This document shows, piece by piece, positions 1-5,092 of a stretch of 5,323 bases of DNA (positions within the stretch are counted from its first letter, which is position 1; the number at the start of each line of letters is the position of its first letter). A program made the translations under genes and the position numbers. Location of the stretch: NCBI GenBank assembly GCA_947302065.1, contig CAMYUO010000160.1, positions 1 through 5,323 on the forward strand, written 5' to 3'. This DNA comes from an uncultured Clostridia bacterium (GTDB taxonomy: Bacteria > Bacillota > Clostridia > Oscillospirales > Ruminococcaceae). Under the pieces are notes generated by a model. It made no database searches, was not told the origin of the DNA, and worked only from the letters and a program-made list of their open reading frames with translations.

Positions 1-874
1 CGCTTGCAACGATCTGAGTTTCGCCGATCTGTTCGCCGTCATAACCGAAGAACTTCACTTCGTAGCTTTCGCTGTATGTCGGGTGAACCGAGGTTACTTT
101 CGTGATGCTCGAGAAATCTGCGTCCCAACCGCTGAATGTGTAGTGTGTGCCGTCTGCGGTGTATGTCTTGGTGTAGTTCGTCGGCGCAGTTGCCGCAGTT
201 TTTTCCTTAACGTAAGTTGCGGAAAGTTCTTTGTCGTTGTAGTCGTAGAACGTCACCTGATAGTATGTGTCAAAGACCGCATTTACGCTGGTCGGAGCAG
301 TTATCTTGTTGAACGCCTTGTCCCACTTTGAGAACCTGCTCTGCTTGCCATCGGCAACGTCGATAGTCTTGTCAAACTCGGTCGGCTCGGTGGCTGATTT
401 GCCGCTTGCAACGATCTGAGTTTCGCCGATCTGTTCGCCGTCATAACCGAAGAACTTGACCTCATAGCTCCTGTAATACGTCGGTTTTACGATCAGATCT
501 GCTGAGATGTTGGTGTAGCTGTTATCCCATGCTCTGAACGAATAGTGCACGCCGCTGCTCACATAAGACGCTGTGACGTTTGAAGGTGCGGTTGCAGGCA
601 TGTCCTCTTCGATAGTCTGCGTGGAAAGGAGAGTGCCGTCATAGTCATAGAATTTGACTGAATACTTTGCCTTTGCCTTATAAACAGGCTTGATGATCAG
701 ATCGCCTGTTACGCTGTCAAACTGTTTATCCCAGCCTGCAAACTCCATAGTGCTGCCTGTTGCACTGTCAACGTAGCTCTTGGTGTAACTTGTCGGCTCG
801 ATCGCTGCCGTGCCGTCTGTGACTGTCTGAGTTGACAGCAGAGTCCCGTCAAAGTCATAGAATTTAACGCTGTA
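1..874 (-). repeat. Array of at least five InlB/Flg_new-type repeats, including a 55-bp exact direct repeat
   Basis: In the protein read from the minus strand, repeat units begin at residues 370, 440, 506, 574 and 640, a period of 66-70 residues. Each opens with Y-x-V-(K/T)-F and carries a conserved Trp-Asp about 48 residues later (W418, W485, W553, W619). Units 3 and 5 are closest: bases 1-55 are identical to 403-457, exactly 134 codons apart, and the match continues off the left edge. Units 1 and 2 also share near-identical starts (bases 843-870 and 624-651). The family forms beta-grasp-like stalks in bacterial surface proteins. The order suggests duplication of two-unit blocks. Confidence 0.85.
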
Positions 875-1981
875 CTCGTTTTTCGGCTCGGGATCGGGCT
901 CCGGCTCGGGATCTGGAGCAGGATCTTTCTTGCTCGATGTGGTCGTTGTGGTCGTCGAATTTGCGGACGATGTCGTCACAGGGACGGTGGTCACGACAGG
1001 ATCTGCCTGAGTAGTCGTGCTCGTCTGATCGGGGTCGCCCTGAGGATCAGTCGTTTCCTCGTTGTTTGAAGTGGTCTGCTCAGGCTTGGTGGTCTGTTCG
1101 GACGGTGATGTTTCACCGCTTGTATCAGTTCCGTCCCTGCGGTTCATTGCCTCGATGATCTTTCGCAGAACCTCGGGATCGAGCTTTATCTCGTCTTCCT
1201 TATCGGTCGTAAAGACCTCTTTGAGAATGTCATAAGGTATCGAATAGTAGTCGATGTCCATTGTCGGATCATCGCCGTCTTTCACCCTTTTGAGCTTGCC
1301 ATTTGCGCCGTCGTACACAAAGAAGCTCGTTCCGTCGATGGCGGCGTCTTTGCCTGTCTTTTCGTTTTTGACAGTTTTGATAACGATACATTTTCCCTCA
1401 CCGACAATTGCGGTCTGACCGGTTTCGTTGCCGTTTTCATCGACAAGCGTCACCTTGACCTTGCCGTGAAAGACATACAGCCTTGTGATGTAATCGCCGT
1501 TTTCATCTTTTTCTATCGAAACACGGAAACTCGTTCCGTGGACAGCCATAGTGGCTTTAGGTGCACTGACCTCATAGCTCGAGTCTGACGAAAGCGGCTC
1601 GGTTATCTCGTTGAGCACAGACCCGCTTTTGAGCACTATTTTGGTCTTATTGTCCTTTGAATTGCCCGATGCCTCAAGTTCTATCTTCGTTTCAGGCTCG
1701 AGCAGCAGATATTTGGTGTCATCAAGGTTCACGTGCATCGTGCTTTCCTTGAATGTGCAGACGGTATCGCCGCTTTCAAGGTTCATACCGATATATGGGT
1801 CGATGTCGCCGACTTTTGATCTTGTCACGACAGACGTTCCCGTTTTATCGAACACTTTGATGACACGGTAGGCTTCGTCATGGTGCATCAGCAGGATGCC
1901 CGTGACAGCTGCGGCTGCCGCAACGACACCGGCGGCTATGCCGATAAACAGCTTGCTGTGCAGCAAAGCTCCAAGTTTCAT
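1..1981 (-). CDS. Membrane-anchored FecR-domain surface protein with InlB-type repeats (C-terminus outside the window)
   Basis: The frame is open from ATG at 1981 to the left edge, giving 660 codons with no stop, so the C-terminus is missing. The start is supported by GGAGG at 1995-1991, nine bases upstream. Residues 1-10 are short and basic. Residues 11-31 are a hydrophobic Ala/Val/Ile-rich segment (signal anchor or uncleaved signal peptide) with the rest probably outside. Residues about 58-190 fit a FecR domain: a GDxxxxxxxLxxGD-like opening, a K-x-x-L-x-x-G-S-V core, and the hallmark PKATMAVHGTSFRV at 141-154 (family: TPxAxxAVRGTxFxV). Residues 282-352 are a Thr/Ser-rich linker followed by a Pro-Asp-Glu stretch to 366. 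From 370, InlB B/Flg_new-type repeats begin (YxVKFYDxDG...GWD...). FecR proteins classically relay envelope signals. No sigma factor or TonB gene is seen here, so function is inferred. It is divergent from a CHASE2 cyclase. A C-terminal anchor cannot be assessed. Confidence 0.88.
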   Translation of the reverse strand, partial: MKLGALLHSKLFIGIAAGVVAAAAAVTGILLMHHDEAYRVIKVFDKTGTSVVTRSKVGDIDPYIGMNLESGDTVCTFKESTMHVNLDDTKYLLLEPETKIELEASGNSKDNKTKIVLKSGSVLNEITEPLSSDSSYEVSAPKATMAVHGTSFRVSIEKDENGDYITRLYVFHGKVKVTLVDENGNETGQTAIVGEGKCIVIKTVKNEKTGKDAAIDGTSFFVYDGANGKLKRVKDGDDPTMDIDYYSIPYDILKEVFTTDKEDEIKLDPEVLRKIIEAMNRRDGTDTSGETSPSEQTTKPEQTTSNNEETTDPQGDPDQTSTTTQADPVVTTVPVTTSSANSTTTTTTSSKKDPAPDPEPEPDPEPKNEYSVKFYDFDGTLLSTQTVTDGTAAIEPTSYTKSYVDSATGSTMEFAGWDKQFDSVTGDLIIKPVYKAKAKYSVKFYDYDGTLLSTQTIEEDMPATAPSNVTASYVSSGVHYSFRAWDNSYTNISADLIVKPTYYRSYEVKFFGYDGEQIGETQIVASGKSATEPTEFDKTIDVADGKQSRFSKWDKAFNKITAPTSVNAVFDTYYQVTFYDYNDKELSATYVKEKTAATAPTNYTKTYTADGTHYTFSGWDADFSSITKVTSVHPTYSESYEVKFFGYDGEQIGETQIVAS

Positions 1982-1999
1982 AATTCCCGACCTCCGTGC

Positions 2000-2046
2000 G
2001 CCTTTTTTCAAGGCTTGTGTCTGTTTTCCGCAGCTGCGGAGAACAG
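2000..2046 (-). promoter_or_regulatory. Structured 5' leader of the FecR-domain gene (two hairpins before the RBS)
   Basis: The predicted transcript starts near 2102, leaving a leader of about 120 nt. Within it, 2027-2040 is a perfect 14-base palindrome (TCCGCAGCTGCGGA), extended by CTGTT/AACAG arms to 2021-2046 with one mismatch. A second hairpin pairs 2010-2014 with 2000-2004 (AAGGC/GCCTT) and ends four bases before the GGAGG at 1995-1991. I do not recognise a known riboswitch class. There is no clear terminator, although the second hairpin is close enough to the ribosome site to affect translation. Regulation is an inference from structure only. Confidence 0.5.
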
Positions 2047-2108
2047 GTTTATCTATATGTATATCCAAAATCTTCTAAAACGCTGAAAATGCGCAATAAT
2101 TCAACCTA

Positions 2109-2137
2109 ATCATACCACTTTTATAAAGCGTTGTCAA
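2109..2137 (-). promoter_or_regulatory. Sigma-A-type promoter of the FecR-domain gene
   Basis: On the minus strand, TTGACA (2137-2132) matches the -35 consensus exactly. It is followed by a 17-base spacer and TATGAT (2114-2109), which is 5 of 6 to the -10 consensus. Transcription would begin near 2102. It is the best promoter match in the window and points straight at the FecR-domain gene. Confidence 0.85.
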
Positions 2138-2157
2138 TAATATTTCTTTAAAAGATA

Positions 2158-2186
2158 GTGACAAATCGGTGTGAATATGCTATACT
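2158..2186 (+). promoter_or_regulatory. Extended -10 promoter of the adenylate cyclase gene
   Basis: GTGACA (2158-2163) is 5 of 6 to the -35 consensus. A 17-base spacer ending in TGC (extended -10 motif at 2178-2180) leads to TATACT (2181-2186), 5 of 6 to TATAAT. The start of transcription would be near 2193. This leaves a 5' leader of about 33 nt before the preferred ATG at 2226 and almost none before the in-frame ATG at 2196. The -35 box lies 20 bp from the -35 box of the divergent promoter. Confidence 0.8.
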
Positions 2187-2204
2187 TATCTGTAAATGAA
2201 AAAA

Positions 2205-2228
2205 GCTCCTGCGGGGGAGCGTGATATG
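2205..2228 (+). promoter_or_regulatory. Ribosome binding site that decides the cyclase start, inside a small hairpin
   Basis: GGGGGAG at 2213-2219 sits six bases before ATG 2226. The upstream in-frame ATG at 2196 has no Shine-Dalgarno sequence and falls about three bases after the predicted transcription start, so 2226 is preferred. GCTCC (2205-2209) can pair with GGAGC (2216-2220) across a six-base loop and would partly mask the ribosome site, which allows some translational control. Confidence 0.6.
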
Positions 2229-4073
2229 AGTTTACGGGGTGTTTGGAAAATGAAGACGAAAAAGCCTATCAAAAAGACGAGCCTGCTGGTGCAGACAGCC
2301 GAAACGCTGCTTGTTATGCTGGCGGCATTTGCGCTGTGTTATTTCAATGTTTTCAGCAAGTTTGAAAAGCTGCTGACAGACAGAGTATATCAGAGTCCGA
2401 GAGGCATAAACAACAAGATAAAGATAATCTCTATCGACAACCGCACGCTGCGTGAACTCGGCACTATTGGAACGTGGTCGAGAAAGGTCTATGCGGATGT
2501 GATAAACTCGCTTGGCGATTATCCCGATGTTATCGTAATGGACCTGATGATAACGGGCAGCATGGACGAAGCGGGTGACAAGGCGCTCAGTGAAGCCTGT
2601 GCGGCGCACAAAAACGTCATTGCAGGCTCATATATCAATTACAACAGCGTGCTGCGCAAGGGCAACGACGGAAATATGTTCGTTGACTATTACAACATCG
2701 AAACGGTCGACCAGCCGATAATGAAAGAAAACTGCGAAACAGGCTTTGTTAACGCTCAGCCTGACAGCGACGGAGTTCTGCGCTCATCGCTGCTGACGAC
2801 AATGTATCAGGGCAGAAAGCTCGACAGCATTTCCTACAAGGCTTACAGGATGTACTGCGAAAAGAATGGCACAACGCCTTATGAGCCGACGCTTGAGAAC
2901 GGGCGAATGAACATCACCTATGCGGGCAAGCCAGGAAACTACGAGAACATTTCACTTTCGAGCGTGCTTTCGGGCGAGGTGGACCCCCGTGTGTTCAGCG
3001 GCTGCATAGTTATGATCGGTGCGTATGCAACGGGTCTTTATGACCAGTATGCCGTGCCGAACAGCTCGGAGCTTATGTTCGGATGCGAGATACACGCAAA
3101 TATCATACAATCGCTTATCGACAATCGCTCTCCCGTGTGTGCGAACAGGTGGCTGACATCGCTTGCGTGCGCTGCTGCGGCAGGACTTGCGTTCCTGCTG
3201 TTTCGGAAGATCAAGCCCGGCTGGACTATCGCACTGACGGTGGTCGTGATAACGGGATTTATCGTTATGGCGATACTGATAAACAATGCGGGATACATAC
3301 TGCCGTTCGTTTATTTCCCGATAGTCATGGCGGCTATCTGCGTGCTTTGCATCGTTCACAGCTATATTTCCGCATCGGCAGAGCGAAAGAAGATATCGGA
3401 CACGTTCAAAAAATATGTTGCACCTCAGGTCGTTGAGGAGATAACAAAGACGGGCGGATACAATATCACGCTCGGCGGTGAGAGCAGGGAAGTTGCGGTG
3501 CTGTTCGTTGACATAAGAGGCTTTACGCCGATGTCGGAGAATCTGCAGCCTGAACAGGTCGTCGATATCCTCAACAGCTATCTTGAGCTGACAACGAATT
3601 CTATTTTCAACAATGGCGGTACGCTCGACAAGTTCATCGGTGATGCGACCATGGCAGTGTTCAACGCACCGTTTGACCTTGACGACTATGTTTTCAGAGC
3701 AGTCAAGACAGCGCTTGACATCGTTGCCGGCGGCGATGCTATCGAGAGTAAGTTCCTCGAAAAATACGGACGCTCGGTCGGTTTCGGCGTGGGTGTCAAC
3801 TGCGGAAGAGCCGTTGTGGGCAACATAGGCTGTTCGTTCAGAATGGACTATACAGCGATAGGTGACACGGTCAACACGGCGGCAAGGCTTGAAGCCAATG
3901 CAAAGCGGGGACAGGTGCTTATCAGCCAGGACGTTTACGAGCAGGTCAAGGACAGGGTCAATGTTGAGCCTATCGGAACTATACCGCTCAAGGGCAAATC
4001 GAAAGAGGTCTTTGTTTACTCCCTCACAGGTCTGAAAGAGGACGGAGAGAAAGAGGAAAAGACGGAAGAATAA
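2226..4073 (+). CDS. CHASE2-domain class III adenylate cyclase, membrane-bound
   Basis: The predicted protein is 615 residues and should convert ATP to cAMP on the cytoplasmic face. Residues 20-43 are a first membrane helix. Residues about 45-300 match an extracytoplasmic CHASE2 sensor (TDRVYQ near the start, IKIISID, PDVIVMDLMI, later VMIGAYATGLYDQYAVP). Three more hydrophobic helices follow at about 308-326, 333-353 and 358-380, then a short linker and the cyclase domain at about 420-605. Catalytic positions are present: metal-binding D429 (FVDIRGF) and D473 (FIGDA), adenine-recognising K469 and T543 (YTAIGD), and transition-state N550 and R554 (VNTAARLE). The Lys/Thr pair argues for adenylate rather than guanylate cyclase and for class IIIb. 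The C-terminus is a Glu/Lys-rich tail. The gene starts at 2226 for its ribosome site; 2196 would add ten residues. The CHASE2 ligand is unknown. It is monocistronic, with its own promoter and terminator. Confidence 0.93.
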   Translation: MSLRGVWKMKTKKPIKKTSLLVQTAETLLVMLAAFALCYFNVFSKFEKLLTDRVYQSPRGINNKIKIISIDNRTLRELGTIGTWSRKVYADVINSLGDYPDVIVMDLMITGSMDEAGDKALSEACAAHKNVIAGSYINYNSVLRKGNDGNMFVDYYNIETVDQPIMKENCETGFVNAQPDSDGVLRSSLLTTMYQGRKLDSISYKAYRMYCEKNGTTPYEPTLENGRMNITYAGKPGNYENISLSSVLSGEVDPRVFSGCIVMIGAYATGLYDQYAVPNSSELMFGCEIHANIIQSLIDNRSPVCANRWLTSLACAAAAGLAFLLFRKIKPGWTIALTVVVITGFIVMAILINNAGYILPFVYFPIVMAAICVLCIVHSYISASAERKKISDTFKKYVAPQVVEEITKTGGYNITLGGESREVAVLFVDIRGFTPMSENLQPEQVVDILNSYLELTTNSIFNNGGTLDKFIGDATMAVFNAPFDLDDYVFRAVKTALDIVAGGDAIESKFLEKYGRSVGFGVGVNCGRAVVGNIGCSFRMDYTAIGDTVNTAARLEANAKRGQVLISQDVYEQVKDRVNVEPIGTIPLKGKSKEVFVYSLTGLKEDGEKEEKTEE

Positions 4074-4076
4074 AAC

Positions 4077-4114
4077 AAGGCAGCGGCTGAAAGATCTCAG
4101 CTGCTGCCTTTTAT
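4077..4114 (+). terminator. Rho-independent terminator of the cyclase gene
   Basis: A 14-base arm at 4077-4090 pairs with 4097-4110 across a six-base loop, with a single G-T wobble, giving a GC-rich stem that begins three bases after the stop codon. It runs into TTTTATT. The complement also has a T-rich tail (TTGTTTTATT), so it could stop transcripts arriving from the right as well. Confidence 0.88.
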
Positions 4115-4356
4115 TGTATGCTTTAGCATACAATCAACCCCCAGTTTTACCGGGGGAATTAAAAAGCTTTAGCATAGTTGTTTTCCGAAGGAAAACACTT
4201 TTTTATTCTAATCAAAATTTGTAATAGCAGGGACTACCCGTTTACGGGTTGCAGTGCGGTTAATGCGATAATAATAATTCAGTACCCACTTTAGTGGGTG
4301 AGCCTGTAATTGCCCCTTTTAGGGGCTGTGCAAACCACCGGTTTCACCGGTGGTTT
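4113..4356. other. Cluster of seven compact hairpins, possible structured RNA or palindromic mobile-element remnant
   Basis: No gene is visible in this stretch. Seven hairpins follow each other: 4113-4134 (9-bp stem, TTTA loop), 4138-4156 (five C-G pairs, inner TTTTA loop), 4179-4197 (8-bp stem, GAA loop), 4236-4249 (5 bp, TTTA), 4284-4299 (6 bp, TTTA), 4312-4326 (5 bp, TTTTA) and 4332-4356 (11 bp, TTC). The stems differ but most loops are the same kind, so these are not copies of one sequence. An 11-base direct repeat, GCTTTAGCATA, occurs at 4120-4130 and 4166-4176. On the minus strand an extended -10-like TGCTATAGA (4425-4417) could start an RNA across the cluster toward the terminator at 4077-4110. 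IS200/IS605-type elements also carry such subterminal hairpins, but no transposase is present. Confidence 0.55.
4179..4204 (+). terminator. Possible intrinsic terminator within the hairpin cluster
   Basis: An 8-bp perfect stem (TGTTTTCC/GGAAAACA, 4179-4186 with 4190-4197) with a GAA loop is followed after one base by six T residues (4199-4204). The stem is AT-rich, so termination may be weak. It could be a backup for the cyclase terminator or part of the structured region. Confidence 0.45.
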
Positions 4357-4366
4357 TGATTTTTTC
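4332..4366 (+). terminator. Strong intrinsic terminator closing the hairpin cluster
   Basis: A perfect 11-bp stem (AAACCACCGGT at 4332-4342 with 4346-4356) and a three-base loop run into TTTTGATTTTTT. The form is that of a Rho-independent terminator for plus-strand transcripts, yet there is no plus-strand gene between the cyclase terminator and this site. It would therefore end either read-through or a non-coding transcript. Confidence 0.55.
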
Positions 4367-4573
4367 GATTTTCTTGTGTTTTTTCTCAAAATATCATATA
4401 AATAAGATAATGGGATTCTATAGCACAAAAACCAATACCAAAAAGCGAGCTTGCGCGCAGAGCTCAAAACGAAACGCACAAAGTTTGAAATGAATGACTA
4501 ATCATCAAAGTCAGGAAAAATCGATAATAAAAGATGAGTTTACGGTCAATAATGATAACTGGAGGCGATGCTT
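4367..4573. other. AT-rich intergenic stretch with one GC-rich dyad
   Basis: I see no gene here. The stretch is clearly AT-richer than the two large genes to the left. A short GC-rich island at 4447-4465 has GAGCT/AGCTC arms around a TGCGCGCA palindrome. A further weak inverted repeat, TGACT/AGTCA, spans 4495-4513. I could not find a convincing -35/-10 pair for the small gene at 4574; GATAAT at 4523-4528 is a -10-like sequence without a good -35. Confidence 0.4.
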
Positions 4574-4774
4574 ATGAGTATTGAATATAAAGCTTATGGC
4601 AAGACAAAGCTTGCTGTAGTCTGGCTTACAAATCAGGATCAGAAAGAAGGTTTAAGCGACGAAGCAATAAACCTGCTTATTTCTCAGCAGTTTAAGGTGG
4701 TTATATGCAGATCCGGAAAAGAAGAACTTAGTAAAGGCACTGAACAGTTGATCAAGCAGAACTGCAAGGCTTAA
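4574..4774 (+). CDS. Small protein of unknown function upstream of a serine recombinase (66 residues)
   Basis: ATG 4574 is chosen because GGAGG at 4561-4565 lies eight bases upstream; the in-frame ATG at 4568 is only two bases from it. The gene ends in a double TAA TAA stop. The predicted protein looks soluble, with alternating segments: a beta-like opening (IEYKAYGKTKLAVVWLT), a helix-like DEAINLLISQQ, a strand-like FKVVICRSG and a final Lys/Glu-rich helix. There is no signal peptide or membrane helix. From memory, short proteins with a YGKT-LAVVWLT opening and a later SG motif sit beside serine recombinases in mobile elements of Clostridia, but I cannot name a family or a function. It could be a regulator or accessory factor of the recombinase. 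Base composition matches the recombinase side rather than the cyclase side. Confidence 0.75.
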   Translation: MSIEYKAYGKTKLAVVWLTNQDQKEGLSDEAINLLISQQFKVVICRSGKEELSKGTEQLIKQNCKA

Positions 4775-4807
4775 TAACTAAGAATCAAAAACTCAAAATA
4801 GTGTCTC

Positions 4808-4847
4808 GAACTATTAGTAACAGATGCAGTCTGTTATATAATAGTAC
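4808..4847. repeat. Extended inverted repeat just after the small gene
   Basis: TAACAGA (4818-4824) and TCTGTTA (4830-4836) are perfect arms around a five-base centre. Outer arms ACTATTA (4810-4816) and TAATAGT (4839-4845) continue the dyad with a one- and two-base offset. The total is a 36-base two-tier palindrome between the small gene and the recombinase. There is no T-run, so it is a poor terminator. An operator or a recombination site are the better readings. Confidence 0.5.
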
Positions 4848-4905
4848 AAGACCAGACATTTGAAAGGTGAATTTCAATTCATCGCAAATGCTTAAATATG
4901 ATTAA

Positions 4906-5022
4906 GCAAAACAAAGTTATCAAAATCATTTAAGTGCGGGACAGGATATTGCAGCAGCATTGTTGTCTGCTGCAGTATTCGCTGAATCAACATGGCAATG
5001 GGAAAAGTTGCTTATTGATTAA
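4906..5022 (+). pseudogene. Possible gene remnant: 38-codon open stretch without a start codon
   Basis: From just after a TAA at 4903-4905 the frame reads 38 codons to TAA at 5020-5022. It has a protein-like composition (AGQDIAAALLSAAVFAES, then TWQWEKLLID). There is no ATG or ribosome site within it; the only in-frame ATG upstream (4888) is cut off by the TAA. It may be the tail of a decayed small gene. An alternative is chance, because an inverted repeat (ATATTGCAGCAG 4946-4957 with CTGCTGCAGTAT 4967-4978, one G-T pair) lies inside and itself produces the Ala-rich part. The stop overlaps the -35 box of the recombinase promoter. Confidence 0.25.
4946..4978. repeat. 12-bp inverted repeat in the spacer before the recombinase
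   Basis: The arms at 4946-4957 and 4967-4978 pair over 12 positions with one G-T wobble and a nine-base loop (CATTGTTGT). This is the strongest hairpin in the 318-bp spacer. No T-run follows, so it is not an obvious terminator. It may be a protein-binding or RNA-folding element. Confidence 0.45.
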
Positions 5023-5050
5023 GTATAATATAGTATGATATAATACTATA
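5015..5050 (+). promoter_or_regulatory. Recombinase promoter with overlapping operator-like dyad
   Basis: TTGATT (5015-5020) and TATAAT (5039-5044) are separated by 18 bases, giving a good sigma-A-type promoter with a start near 5051. A perfect 8-bp inverted repeat, TATAGTAT (5029-5036) and ATACTATA (5043-5050), encloses the -10 box. A protein bound there would block the promoter, so the recombinase is probably repressible. The repressor is not identified. Confidence 0.65.
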
Positions 5051-5092
5051 CAGAAGAATTTGAAAAACCAGATGTTACGAAAGGAGCAGTTT

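Noticed and set aside
83..331. 82-codon plus-strand frame and other short plus-strand frames at 1611-1871 and 1880-2086
   Set aside because: All run opposite the FecR-domain/InlB-repeat gene, whose frame is uninterrupted and shows conserved motifs. They have no ribosome sites.
1982..2102. c-di-GMP or other known riboswitch in the FecR-domain leader
   Set aside because: The conserved core sequences of the classes I know are not present; only generic hairpins are seen.
2226..4073. Guanylate cyclase or diguanylate cyclase (GGDEF) assignment
   Set aside because: K469 and T543 at the base-recognition positions indicate ATP as substrate, and no GGDEF motif is present; the fold is class III cyclase.
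2952..4133. 393-codon open frame on the minus strand under the cyclase gene
   Set aside because: It lies antisense to a complete gene with clear CHASE2 and cyclase motifs. It has no recognisable domain, is rich in Arg, Cys and His as expected of a mirror frame, and begins inside the hairpin cluster.
4113..4356. CRISPR array
   Set aside because: The hairpins share loop type but not sequence, and spacing is irregular. There is no repeated unit of 25-40 bases.
4291..4479. 62-codon open frame on the minus strand across the hairpin cluster
   Set aside because: About half of it is made of hairpin arms (for example the 11-bp palindrome at 4332-4356), it has no ribosome site, and the predicted peptide shows no domain.
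4568..4570. ATG 4568 as the start of the small gene
   Set aside because: It is only two bases after GGAGG (4561-4565), too close for initiation. ATG 4574 has normal spacing.
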